Shown here: in pieces, positions 36,643-45,587 of the stretch
How positions within the stretch are numbered: the first letter of the stretch is position 1
Layout of the letters: every line of letters starts with the position of its first letter
Source of the DNA: SAR324 cluster bacterium
Lineage (GTDB): Bacteria > SAR324 > XYD2-FULL-50-16
DNA length: 64,000 nt
Assembly: GCA_028282885.1 (NCBI GenBank)
Contig: JANQGX010000001.1
Coordinates: forward strand, 1 to 64,000
Direction of reading: 5' to 3'
The notes under the pieces: generated by a model
Databases searched by the model: none
Seen by the model: only the letters and a program-made list of their open reading frames with translations
What the model was told of the DNA's origin: nothing
Position numbers and translations under genes: made by a program

Positions 36643-39600
36643 ATGGCACAGAACATTCAGATTTTAAAATCAAAGTTGACCGTTCCCCATGACTCCGGCA
36701 TCGTCTATCGCAAACGGCTTTATCCCCTGTTAGATGATATTCGTTACAAACGACTTACCGTTGTCTCGGCCGGTGCCGGATATGGAAAAACCACTCTGAT
36801 TGCAGACGCCATGCGTCATCTACAGTTGACGGTCGTCTGGTATCGTCTGGATCGAACCGATCGTGATTTCAATACGGTTATGGCTTACCTGGTAGAAGGA
36901 GTCCGTGAGAGTACACCGAACTTTGGCGAACACACGCAACTTCGGATGCAGAAAGCTGATTTCTCAAGTCTGGGCAGGGAAGCGATACTGAAAACCTTCA
37001 TCGCAGAGCTGGAATCAAGTGGTCAGGAAAAGCTCACGATTGTCTTCGACGATTTTCATCTTATCGGTGAAAGTAGAGAAATAAAGGAGGCGATGCTGTT
37101 CCTGATCGAAAACGCACCGCGATCACTTCATTTGATTTTCATCAGTCGGACCGAACCGGAATTGTCCCTATCTCGTTTTCGTGCAGGCCGTGAGGTACTG
37201 GACATTGGAGAAGAGGATCTGATTTTTTCCCTGGACGAAACCCGCCAGTTGTTTGAGAAGTTGTTTCGGGTTTCGATTCCCGAAAAAAACCTGAAAACGC
37301 TTCACCGTAAAACGGAAGGATGGATATCCGGTCTGATCCTTTTCTACAACTCGCTACGGGGTAAAAGCGAAGAAAAGGTTGTCAAACTGTTGGATGGACT
37401 CAAGGGCTCCCAGAAAATTATTGCCAGCTTCCTGGAGGAAAATGTTTATAACATCCAGCCGGAATCTGTTAGAAACTTCTTAAAACAAACCTCTATTCTG
37501 TCGCGGGTTGGAGCCGATTTCTGTGATACTCTGCTCGGAATCAACGACTCCGCCCTGATCCTGGAACAGTTGGAGGAGAAGCACCTCTTCACGTTTCCCG
37601 TTGATGAAGACCGGAAATGGTTCATCTACCATCATCTTTTCCAGGACTTTTTAAAGTCCAGATTGTGTTCTGATACTGATGCGAGCGGAATCCGGAATCT
37701 TCATAAATCCGCAGCGCAAGTTTGGGAGCAGATAGATGCATTGGATGAGGCAATTGAGCATTACGTGCAGGCTGAAGAGTACGCAAGTGCCTGTATACTG
37801 CTTAGAAAAATGGGTCGTTCCGCTATTGCCAAAGGCTGCTTTCAACTGGTCATGTCAGTTATCGACAGGATTCCGGAGTCTTATCTGGATAAGGAGCCTT
37901 GGGTCCAGTACAGCTATGGTCGAGCACTTGAGTTTGCCGGAAATCGGACACAGGCTGTGAGCGTCTTTAATCGGGCAATGGACAATTTTTCCAGGCAGAA
38001 CCTGGAGAAGGGGGCCAGGGTTTGTCTATTTACGTTGGCCAATAGCTACTACATGACCGGGGATTTCCCGAAAGCGGATCACATGCTTTGCAAACTACTG
38101 GATAAGATTGAGAACAACCCGGGGTTTGTCGTATCAATCCTGGGAAGTCTGGTCTTTATTTCCTCCCACCAGGGAAGAATGGAGACCGCCGATCAATATT
38201 TCAATAAGGCGGTCGCCATAGATCCTGAGCTAAAGACCGGTGAACCTTTGGCCTGGCTTTATTTCAACCGGGGATTTCGGTTTTGCTTTGCCGGAGAGTT
38301 CAAAAAAGCCCTGGATTTTGGCTTCCAAGTGGATCAAATGTGCCAGCGGGAAAAACTTTCTTACACACAGGTGTTTAACTATCACCTTATTTCCTGGTCG
38401 CTCTATTATCTTCATAGATACGAAGAAGGTATCCGCTATGCAATGACAGGACTGGAGATGGCAAAACGGGAAGGATACCAGGACACTTCCTATGCATGGC
38501 TGCTGACAGATCTGGCACTGAATGTGATCGGATCAGGGAACGGAGCAGCTGCGATCAACCACTGTATGGAGGCGATCCGGATTTTTAAAGAGCAAAGTAC
38601 TACCTGGGGTGAAACCTGGGCCTATCACATCCTTTACGATGCGTATAAGGCTGACGGTCGCCCCGAAGAGGCCGAATCGTATCTGGTTAAAGGAATCGAC
38701 CTTTTAAAAAACCTGACCCTGCCTCTGCAGGAGGGTATGCTGAAAAAGCGGCTGGCCGAAAGATCACTTGCCAGATGTGACTGGGAGAATGCGAGATTGT
38801 TGCTCAAGGATTGTGAAGCGGCTTTTCAATCATCCAGCCTGTATTCTGCCATAGCCTGCTTCTGCACCGCACGTCTTCACTGGCTGCAGAGAAAACAGGC
38901 TGCCGCATTGAAAAAAATGAAGGAAGCCCTATCGATCTGCCGACACAATCAATACGATCATATTGTGTCTCAAGAGAAAGATTGGATTCTGCCGCTTCTG
39001 GATCAGGCACGATCTGAAGGGATCATGAAGGACTACATTGACAAGATCCTTTCACAACCTGGTTTTGATACGGGTGATGAGGGACTGCAAACAATGACGA
39101 CTGATAGACCATCAGCACAAGTATTTGCAGGAAGCAAAAGCCATGATCCAAAGCAGTCGGATTGTCCGGCGCTCAGGATTCAATGCCTGGGAGAATTTCG
39201 GGTTTTCAGGGGTACTGAAGAAATCGGGCAGAGCTGCTGGCATAGCAAAAAGGCCCTTAAGGTCTTTAAGTACCTTGTTCATTCCCGCCCGCACGGCTAT
39301 GTCCATAAAGAGGTCCTAATCGATTTGATATGGCCGGATGTCGGGCCGGGTAAAGCATCCGGCAGGTTGCATGACGCCTTGAGTGCCTTGAGAAAAACAC
39401 TGGAACCGGGAAAAAGCGGCGTGGTTAAATCCACTTACCTGAAGCGGGAAGCCAGTTCATACAAATTGTGCCTCGGCGAGGGCGGAGCTGTCGATGTCGA
39501 AGCGTTCAAATCACTTTTGAAACAGGCCGCAGCAGCAAACGCAACCGCGGAGAAAATCGAACAATACTTGAAGGCGGAAACGCTTTATGCAGGCGATTTC

Positions 39601-39927
39601 CTTGAAGAAGACAGATTTTCGAACTGGTGCGAGGAAGAGCGGGAACAACTGAAAAGCGAGTATCTAAACCTGATCGAACAGCTCATGAGCCATTTTGAAA
39701 TGGAGCAACTGCACGAAAAAAGTATCGAATATGCCGTCAAATATCTGAAAAAAGACAAGTATGCCGAACATGTATACCAGCGGCTTATGAAGTACTATGC
39801 CACGGTCAACAACACCTCCATGCTGTCTAGAACGTATATGAATTGTCGGGATAATATCCGCGAAGGGCTGGACCAGTCGGTCAGCCGGGAAACCGAACAA
39901 CTGTATCAGCAACTGAAAACCCGCTAA
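36643..39927 (+). CDS. MalT-like STAND ATPase regulator with C-terminal SARP/BTAD module
   Basis: This 1094-residue transcription activator combines three parts. Residues about 30-330 are a MalT-type STAND ATPase with Walker A (SAGAGYGKTT, 42-51) and Walker B (LTIVFDDFHLI). Residues about 350-800 are TPR-like helices expected to sense an inducer. The C-terminus is a SARP winged helix (LRIQCLGEFRVF, LIDLIWPDVGPGKASGRLH, YLKREASSYKL; about 843-940) followed by a BTAD domain. MalT itself ends in a LuxR helix-turn-helix, so the swap to a SARP module is notable. I chose the ATG at 36643 because ILKSKLTVP right after it is the family N-terminus; an in-frame TTG lies at 36601. It probably drives the dehydratase-type operon downstream. 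Confidence 0.85.
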   Translation: MAQNIQILKSKLTVPHDSGIVYRKRLYPLLDDIRYKRLTVVSAGAGYGKTTLIADAMRHLQLTVVWYRLDRTDRDFNTVMAYLVEGVRESTPNFGEHTQLRMQKADFSSLGREAILKTFIAELESSGQEKLTIVFDDFHLIGESREIKEAMLFLIENAPRSLHLIFISRTEPELSLSRFRAGREVLDIGEEDLIFSLDETRQLFEKLFRVSIPEKNLKTLHRKTEGWISGLILFYNSLRGKSEEKVVKLLDGLKGSQKIIASFLEENVYNIQPESVRNFLKQTSILSRVGADFCDTLLGINDSALILEQLEEKHLFTFPVDEDRKWFIYHHLFQDFLKSRLCSDTDASGIRNLHKSAAQVWEQIDALDEAIEHYVQAEEYASACILLRKMGRSAIAKGCFQLVMSVIDRIPESYLDKEPWVQYSYGRALEFAGNRTQAVSVFNRAMDNFSRQNLEKGARVCLFTLANSYYMTGDFPKADHMLCKLLDKIENNPGFVVSILGSLVFISSHQGRMETADQYFNKAVAIDPELKTGEPLAWLYFNRGFRFCFAGEFKKALDFGFQVDQMCQREKLSYTQVFNYHLISWSLYYLHRYEEGIRYAMTGLEMAKREGYQDTSYAWLLTDLALNVIGSGNGAAAINHCMEAIRIFKEQSTTWGETWAYHILYDAYKADGRPEEAESYLVKGIDLLKNLTLPLQEGMLKKRLAERSLARCDWENARLLLKDCEAAFQSSSLYSAIACFCTARLHWLQRKQAAALKKMKEALSICRHNQYDHIVSQEKDWILPLLDQARSEGIMKDYIDKILSQPGFDTGDEGLQTMTTDRPSAQVFAGSKSHDPKQSDCPALRIQCLGEFRVFRGTEEIGQSCWHSKKALKVFKYLVHSRPHGYVHKEVLIDLIWPDVGPGKASGRLHDALSALRKTLEPGKSGVVKSTYLKREASSYKLCLGEGGAVDVEAFKSLLKQAAAANATAEKIEQYLKAETLYAGDFLEEDRFSNWCEEEREQLKSEYLNLIEQLMSHFEMEQLHEKSIEYAVKYLKKDKYAEHVYQRLMKYYATVNNTSMLSRTYMNCRDNIREGLDQSVSRETEQLYQQLKTR

Positions 39928-40038
39928 ACACGTTTCTCTGAATCTTCATATTCCTGCCAGCACACGTTTTCTCCGGTAGCCCCTTCACTGCCTCTTCAGC
40001 CAGTTAGCTAGCCGAAAATTACCAACAGAATACAATTA

Positions 40039-40082
40039 ATCGAGAATAAATCGAGAAACGATCGAGACAGATAAGATATCAT
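40039..40082 (+). promoter_or_regulatory. SARP-type promoter: three 11-bp-spaced ATCGAGA heptads plus -10 box
   Basis: ATCGAGA occurs at 40039-40045, 40050-40056 and 40061-40067, exactly 11 bp apart, one helical turn. Nine bases after the last copy is TATCAT (40077-40082), 5 of 6 matches to TATAAT; no -35 box is needed in such promoters. SARP activators in actinomycetes bind direct heptads containing TCGAG at this pitch about 8 bp before the -10. A partial inverted copy TCTCGA follows at 40085-40090. The preceding gene encodes a SARP protein, and the promoter points at the dehydratase genes, leaving a leader of about 120 nt. Confidence 0.7.
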
Positions 40083-40207
40083 GCTCTCGAATCGTATCAT
40101 TTAACTGTCCGGAAATGATTAATTCGACGTAAATGTCCAGGTCTTGCTACCTGCCGAGAAAGCGTCAGGATAGTTACGATAAAACAATCATTCTTTTGGA
40201 GATCGAT

Positions 40208-41293
40208 ATGGATGATAGCAGGGCGGATATAAAAAGACAGAAAATTGGATGGTTTTGCTCCTATGTTCCTGAGGAGTTGATCATTGCAGCAGGGCTTCAA
40301 CCGTTACGGCTGCAGGCCGGTACAGATCCAATTGAAAAAGCGGATTCATATTTACCTGCGAACTATTGCCACTATATCAAAAGAATCCTGGACTCCGGAT
40401 TGAAAAATGAATACGCCGAAATAGAGGGAATGGTTTTCGTCAACTCCTGCGATGGCATGCGCCGACTCTTCGATCTTTGGCAGCACTATCTTGACACCCC
40501 GTTCGCCTTCTTTCTGGAACTGCCCAGGAACAGAAATAAAATGGGCATAAAATACTTCGCGGAGCAGTTGCATGTATTGAAAAACCGGTTGCAAAACCAT
40601 TTTGAAATCGACATCACAGATGGTCATCTCAAAGAGGCCATCTCTCTGATGAACAGACGTCGAGCTGAAATCATGGGATTGTTTCAAAAACAGAAATCGG
40701 TTCCGGCACCGTTCAGTGGTACTGATCTTCAAGGTATTTGTCGGAAGGAATCAACGGGCAACAAAGCTGACGAAAATCTGACAACCGCTTTGGGGATGGG
40801 TTCGGAAATAAATACCACCGCCGAAACAGCTCCGCGGGTTCTGGTTGCCGGTAACAGCGGATTTAAACCGGTCTTGATACGGCTCGTAGAAAAACTGGGT
40901 GGATCTGTTGTCGCCTTCGATACATGTGATGGTATCCAGCACTATCGCGATCCGGTTGAGGAGGATGAAGATCCCTACATCACGCTGGCAAGAAGATACC
41001 TCCTCAGGCCGTCGTGCCCCAGAATGCCGAATACTCCTGAACGCATCACCCGCCTGGAGCACCTTGCATCCGAATATGCAGTGGATGGCGTCATTTATAG
41101 TTCCATCAAGTTCTGTGACCATTCCCTGTTTGAAGTTCCCCATCTGGAGAAGCGGTTTAATGATGTCCGGATACCCCTGCTGTTTTTAGAGAATGACTAT
41201 TCCTGGTCTGATATCGAACGGGTTAAAACACGGGTGGAAGCATTCATTGAAATGATTGCCGGGCCGATATCGGCCTCAGTTAGAACCGGCTAG
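40208..41293 (+). CDS. 2-hydroxyacyl-CoA dehydratase-type subunit 1
   Basis: The protein belongs to the superfamily of HgdAB, FldBC and benzoyl-CoA reductase subunits, which hold [4Fe-4S] clusters and perform ATP-driven, ketyl-radical chemistry on CoA thioesters. FCSYVPEELIIAAGLQP opens the fold. Candidate cluster cysteines are Cys54 (NYCHYIK), Cys81 (NSCDGM) and about Cys303 (KFCDHS). A polar insert of about 60 residues separates the halves. The start at 40208 has GGAG 6-7 bp upstream; an earlier ATG at 40133 lacks this and would add unrelated residues. Substrate unknown. It heads the operon behind the SARP-type promoter. Confidence 0.85.
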   Translation: MDDSRADIKRQKIGWFCSYVPEELIIAAGLQPLRLQAGTDPIEKADSYLPANYCHYIKRILDSGLKNEYAEIEGMVFVNSCDGMRRLFDLWQHYLDTPFAFFLELPRNRNKMGIKYFAEQLHVLKNRLQNHFEIDITDGHLKEAISLMNRRRAEIMGLFQKQKSVPAPFSGTDLQGICRKESTGNKADENLTTALGMGSEINTTAETAPRVLVAGNSGFKPVLIRLVEKLGGSVVAFDTCDGIQHYRDPVEEDEDPYITLARRYLLRPSCPRMPNTPERITRLEHLASEYAVDGVIYSSIKFCDHSLFEVPHLEKRFNDVRIPLLFLENDYSWSDIERVKTRVEAFIEMIAGPISASVRTG

Positions 41294-41339
41294 AATCCAT
41301 GTGTCAAGCAATTTGAACTCGTAAAAAAGGAGGTTGGTA

Positions 41340-42542
41340 ATGATGAAGGAAGAGTTTCAGAAGATGGTTCCGATACTGGAGCAGGGGCTTAAAGAGAAAA
41401 CAAGGGGGTTTGCCTATTTTTCGCACCAGATGTATCAAACGATGCTGAGTTGTTATTCGGAAGATACCAAAACGGTATATGTATCCGGCTATGCTTTTCC
41501 CACCGAACTGCTGTGGGCTTTTGACGTCACACCGTTTGATTTTGAAGTTGCCTGCAACAATATGCCGACCGTTGTGAACGGGAATGGCTCGTCGATCATG
41601 CACTTCTCCGAGGATAGGGGATTTGGCAGGGACATCTGTTCGTTCGACCGGTTGATCATCGCCTGTATGCATGAAAACATGCTACCGAAAGGGGATCTTT
41701 TCCTGACTTCCAGCTACTACTGCCAGGGAAAATCGAAAACCAACGAGGTGGTGGCAAGGTCCTTCGGAAAGGAAAGCGTGGTGCTGGATGTCCCCAATGA
41801 AATCAGCGATGCCTCTATCAGATACGTCTCTGACCAACTGAAACAGATTGCCTTAATGCTGGAAGAGATAACAGGCGATATTCTTTATATGGATCGATTA
41901 CGGGAGTCGATTCATTCGTCAAATAGAGCCCGGGCGAAGGTCGCTGAACTCAACGAGTTGATGAAAACGAAACCCTGCCCGTGGAATGGTTTCGAAGCTT
42001 GTCTTTTCGGGCTGGGGGGTGCTGTTTTCTCGGGATCACCTGTTCGGGAAAAGGCAAGCCAGGTTTTTCTTGATGAGATCAGAGAGCGAATCGAAAAAAG
42101 AAAACTGCGACCGGAAAAGCTCAGAATCTTGTGGTTTCCATGGGTTCCCGTGCAAACGACAAATATCTTTAACACCCTGAGGTATCATAAGGTCAGCGTT
42201 GTTATGGCGGAAGCGGGTATGGCTTGGTGGCCTGAACTGGATGCCGAAAAACCGTTCGAATCCCTGGCATTAAAGGCCCTTCGTGACCCTCACATCGGGA
42301 GTTGTGATCGCAGGGCCGAGAATCTGACAAGATGGGCTGAAGAATACGACGTAGACGGGGCCATTCATTTCTCAACCCCGTCTTGTTATCACGAGACCGG
42401 ATCAGTGAAAATTACCAGTGATCGCTTAAAGGAAAAAGGGATTCCCCTCTTGGATCTGGCGGGGGATATGTCCGATGAAAGGGCTTATTCGCCTGAACAG
42501 ACGTTGAACAAAATCACCACTTTCCTTGAAATGATTAGCTGA
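41340..42542 (+). CDS. 2-hydroxyacyl-CoA dehydratase-type subunit 2
   Basis: This second member of the same superfamily is about 400 residues. It replaces the usual first Cys block by SGYAFPTELLWAFD, but keeps three cysteines in the family positions: DICSFDR, SSYYCQGKSK and TPSCYHE near the C-terminus. It would pair with subunit 1 to hold one cluster each. The start is ATG at 41340 (or 41343), 6 bp after a perfect AGGAGG, one of the strongest ribosome-binding sites in the window. An in-frame TTG at 41334 lies inside the ribosome-binding region and is unlikely. Confidence 0.85.
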   Translation: MMKEEFQKMVPILEQGLKEKTRGFAYFSHQMYQTMLSCYSEDTKTVYVSGYAFPTELLWAFDVTPFDFEVACNNMPTVVNGNGSSIMHFSEDRGFGRDICSFDRLIIACMHENMLPKGDLFLTSSYYCQGKSKTNEVVARSFGKESVVLDVPNEISDASIRYVSDQLKQIALMLEEITGDILYMDRLRESIHSSNRARAKVAELNELMKTKPCPWNGFEACLFGLGGAVFSGSPVREKASQVFLDEIRERIEKRKLRPEKLRILWFPWVPVQTTNIFNTLRYHKVSVVMAEAGMAWWPELDAEKPFESLALKALRDPHIGSCDRRAENLTRWAEEYDVDGAIHFSTPSCYHETGSVKITSDRLKEKGIPLLDLAGDMSDERAYSPEQTLNKITTFLEMIS

Positions 42543-42603
42543 GCCGGATGGGACCGTTTCTGAAAAACCCGTTAACGGTCTCCTTGGAATATATGAGGAT
42601 TAG

Positions 42604-43368
42604 ATGACAGTGACATTGGGAATCGATATCGGATCGATCAGTACAAAGGCGGTGGCGTTGATAGACGGAAGAGTGGTGTTCGATAGTGTCCGCCTGACGG
42701 GTTACAATACCAAAAATGCCAGTAGGAGCATTCTGAAGGATCTGGAGGACGCAGGACTTGATCCCTCGTCCATCGAAAACGTAGTTGCCACCGGCTATGG
42801 CAGGAACTCCGTGGCCTTTGCCGATAAGACAATTACCGAAATCACATGCCATGCAGCGGGTGTCCATTTTCTTGCACCGGATGTGCGGGCGGTGATCGAT
42901 ATCGGAGGTCAGGACAGTAAAGCAATTACCGTCGATGAAACGGGCCATGTTCGAGATTTTGTGATGAATGACAAATGTGCGGCCGGTACCGGAAGGTTTC
43001 TGGAGGTTATGGCCCGGGCACTTGAGGTGGATCTGGATGATTTCGGCGCATATTCGCTTGCATCAAATAAACCATCATCTGTCAACAGTACCTGTACTGT
43101 TTTTGCGGAATCGGAAGTCATCAGCCTGATTGCCAAGGGAGAACATAGAGCGGACATCATTGCCGGGATCCATGATTCGGTAAGTATTCGTGTGGCCGCG
43201 ATGGCAAAGCGTCTGAGTTTTGAAGGTCCCCTGATGATGACAGGCGGGGTCGCCAAAAACATCGGAATCGTGAAGGCTCTCGAAGGGAAATTCCGGAAGG
43301 AAATCGCCGTCTCTGAGCACGCCCAGTTGACAGGTGCATTGGGAGCGGCTTTGCTGGCGGCGGCATAA
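42604..43368 (+). CDS. 2-hydroxyacyl-CoA dehydratase activator ATPase (HgdC/BadF type)
   Basis: The activator hydrolyses ATP to inject a low-potential electron into the dehydratase. It is an ASKHA-fold ATPase with GIDIGSISTKAV (phosphate loop), AVIDIGGQDSKAI and GGVAKNIGIVKAL. Cys125 (DKCAAGTGRF) and Cys164 (NSTCTVFAES) are the cysteines by which the homodimer bridges a single [4Fe-4S] cluster. Length 254 matches HgdC (about 260). It is the third gene of the operon, 61 bp after subunit 2. A CoA-transferase or acyl-CoA dehydrogenase that would complete a fermentation pathway is not present. Confidence 0.9.
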   Translation: MTVTLGIDIGSISTKAVALIDGRVVFDSVRLTGYNTKNASRSILKDLEDAGLDPSSIENVVATGYGRNSVAFADKTITEITCHAAGVHFLAPDVRAVIDIGGQDSKAITVDETGHVRDFVMNDKCAAGTGRFLEVMARALEVDLDDFGAYSLASNKPSSVNSTCTVFAESEVISLIAKGEHRADIIAGIHDSVSIRVAAMAKRLSFEGPLMMTGGVAKNIGIVKALEGKFRKEIAVSEHAQLTGALGAALLAAA

Positions 43369-43703
43369 TCAAAAGGTATCTGCCAATGATAACATTGGTC
43401 TGCCCGGGATCGCTCCTGACGTTGATAATAAATCTCAGTTCTTTGCACAAATAGAACTGGCTTGAATATATACCAGGGTAATGGCAAATTGAGAACAACA
43501 ACTCAGATGATGGAGAGAAGAGATGATCCGTTCTTTAGGAGACAAAGGCGAGCCACATCATGGGGACGATAGGGTCTTGCCCCTTTCAGGCAGAAAGAAA
43601 GCCGGGGAATTGACACAAACGAAAGAAGATCAATGTTAGTTTGCGAGTTAACCAAACAACACCAAGACCTATCAAATCACTCTAACAAGCAAGAGGGCAT
43701 GTC
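43369..43703 (+). other. Intergenic region with possible 38-codon frame
   Basis: A frame of 38 codons at 43523-43639 (MIRSLGDKGEPHH at its start) has GGAGAG upstream, but no family resemblance. A TTGACA at 43610-43615 lacks a good -10. I see nothing else in this 335-bp stretch. Confidence 0.25.
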
Positions 43704-44675
43704 ATGGTGAAGCAGCCGTTCGATATCAAACCAGGGTCAGCGTGGAATACCCTGTTTATCAAGCTGACAATCTTGAGTTGTTTATTGTCAACGTTATTTG
43801 CGTTTCCTGTCGAGTGTAAAAGTTCAAGGGAGACAGGTTCGAAAGAACTGCAAGGAGTTTCCATGGAATGGATATCGATTAATGGAATTAAAGTCAGCTA
43901 TGCAACGGAAGGGGAAGGGATGCCGATCCTGTTGATTCATGGTGTTCCGACATCCTCTTTTCTCTGGAGGAAGATAATAAGGGAAATTACACCATATGCA
44001 AAAGTCTATGCACTGGATCTGCCCGGGTTCGGACATTCGGATCCGCTGCCGGCAGGAGATTACAGCATTTCTTCCTATGCAGACGTTATCAATGCTTTTG
44101 TCGAAAAACTATCGTTAAAACAAGTTACACTCGTCTGCCATGATTTTGGTGGTCCGATTGCGGTCACCTTCGCCTTGAAACATCCTGATAAGTATACACA
44201 ACTGATAATTTTGAACACATTCCTTCATAATAACCTGCCGCCGTTAACCACGCCTCTGAAAGTTGCACGGATTCGTCCCTTGGGAGAAATCCTGTTCTGG
44301 TTCAGCGGAAGGGCCATTATTGAAGCCGGCCTAAAGGCAGGTGTTGTCGATAAATCCGTCATCACAGAAGGGATCGTCGATCGTTACTATTCGCCGGGCG
44401 GATCGACGGGGAAAACGGGTAGATCATTCCTGGGAATGCTTAGACTTGATCTGACCCCGGAACTCGGATTTATAGAAAGGAACCTGAAAACGATCGACAA
44501 GCGAACCCTGATTATCTGGGCCGAAAACGATGACTATCTGCCGATCCATCTCGGTGAGAAGATTCATGCAGACATGTCAGATTCGACATTTATTCGAATT
44601 CCCAATTGCGGACATTTTCTACAAGAAGAGTGCTCGAATAGAGTCTCAAATGAAATCCTGGAATTCATCCGCTAG
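43704..44675 (+). CDS. Alpha/beta hydrolase, haloalkane dehalogenase/epoxide hydrolase-like
   Basis: The protein has an N-terminal hydrophobic segment (about residues 17-35) that may be a signal peptide or anchor, then a standard alpha/beta-hydrolase core. The oxyanion loop is LLIHGVPTSSFLW and the nucleophile elbow is CHDFGGP with Asp147, not Ser. The acid is in WAENDDYLP and the base in NCGHFLQEE. An Asp nucleophile points to dehalogenases or epoxide hydrolases rather than esterases. Length is 323 residues. There is no obvious operon partner, and the substrate is unknown. Confidence 0.78.
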   Translation: MVKQPFDIKPGSAWNTLFIKLTILSCLLSTLFAFPVECKSSRETGSKELQGVSMEWISINGIKVSYATEGEGMPILLIHGVPTSSFLWRKIIREITPYAKVYALDLPGFGHSDPLPAGDYSISSYADVINAFVEKLSLKQVTLVCHDFGGPIAVTFALKHPDKYTQLIILNTFLHNNLPPLTTPLKVARIRPLGEILFWFSGRAIIEAGLKAGVVDKSVITEGIVDRYYSPGGSTGKTGRSFLGMLRLDLTPELGFIERNLKTIDKRTLIIWAENDDYLPIHLGEKIHADMSDSTFIRIPNCGHFLQEECSNRVSNEILEFIR

Positions 44676-44820
44676 AAGTTCTATTTCCCCGGCAATACCG
44701 GCCTCTGCCTTTGCGGCCGCATATTTGAAAACATCAAGTCATTGGATCTCATTACTCGAAATCCTGATAAAATCGGTATTTAAACATACTCAAAAACAGA
44801 TTTAATAAAAACAGGTCACT

Positions 44821-45378
44821 ATGTTAACTGAAGATGAAATATGGGTTTTTTCGCTTATCGCTGTATTGATATTACTTGTTCCGTTTTTCCTTCGAAAAAT
44901 CAATTCTGACTACAAAACAGCATTCGAGTTATCGAGAAAGTCAGTTATTTATAATCTGATTTTTTTTGGACTCTTTACAATGACAATACTGAATGCAGCT
45001 CTTTATACAAGATGGACATTTGTCCCCGATAATTTTCCATGCAGAGTAACGGGATATGTTCTTATATTGGTAGCGGTTATAATAATAGCTGAAGCCTTTT
45101 TTGAGTTTCGTTCCCTTAAAAGAGTGAGCGGATTACAGGCCGATAGGGTTATCGCGTCCGGCGTATACAGACTCACCAGAAATCCCCAGTATTTGGCTCT
45201 TTTTTTATTTTTAATTGGATTTTCGCTATACCACCGATCAGTCATTGCCTTTATCTTAATCCCGATATTTTTTCTGCTCGTGAATACCTTTATCATTACA
45301 GGAGAAGAAAAATATTTGGAAAAATCACTGGGGAACAATTACATAGAATATAAGAAGAGGGTTAGAAGGTGGGTATAG
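44821..45378 (+). CDS. Membrane methyltransferase of the ICMT/PEMT-like family
   Basis: The 185-residue protein has four or five membrane spans and the family's C-terminal motif: RLTRNPQYLALFLFL, then EEKYLEKSLGNNYIEYKKRV. Members (isoprenylcysteine methyltransferase, phospholipid N-methyltransferase and many bacterial relatives) use SAM at the membrane. The substrate of the bacterial forms is usually unknown. The upstream ATG is preceded by an A-rich stretch with no strong ribosome-binding site. Confidence 0.75.
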   Translation: MLTEDEIWVFSLIAVLILLVPFFLRKINSDYKTAFELSRKSVIYNLIFFGLFTMTILNAALYTRWTFVPDNFPCRVTGYVLILVAVIIIAEAFFEFRSLKRVSGLQADRVIASGVYRLTRNPQYLALFLFLIGFSLYHRSVIAFILIPIFFLLVNTFIITGEEKYLEKSLGNNYIEYKKRVRRWV

Positions 45379-45485
45379 GGAATGATATTTGACGATTATG
45401 CAACCTTTGCCGACTTACAAAAGGCTTAACCTATTTATATTTTGGATATGGCGAATATTCAAAAAAACCAGCAGAGGAGACCCCC

Positions 45486-45587
45486 ATGGAGCGTGACGAC
45501 GTCAAAGCAAGAGAAGCCTTGGGAACGATTTCCAGCCTGTTTCGGGAGGTGAAAGCCCCAAGCACGGTTCTTAGGAGACTAAATTGA
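45486..45587 (+). CDS. 33-residue small ORF coupled to the next gene
   Basis: The frame starts ATGGAGCGT, preceded by AGAGGAG at 6-7 bp, and encodes 33 mostly charged helical residues (beginning MERDDVKAREALG). Its TGA overlaps the TTG start of the following gene (TTGA), which itself has AGGAG inside this ORF. That arrangement is characteristic of translational coupling. It could be a leader peptide controlling the next gene, or the end of a lost gene. No family is recognised. Confidence 0.4.
   Translation: MERDDVKAREALGTISSLFREVKAPSTVLRRLN

Noticed and set aside
43523-43639. 38-codon frame with GGAGAG upstream
   Set aside because: Too short, with no similarity and no conserved neighbour; mentioned only as intergenic content.
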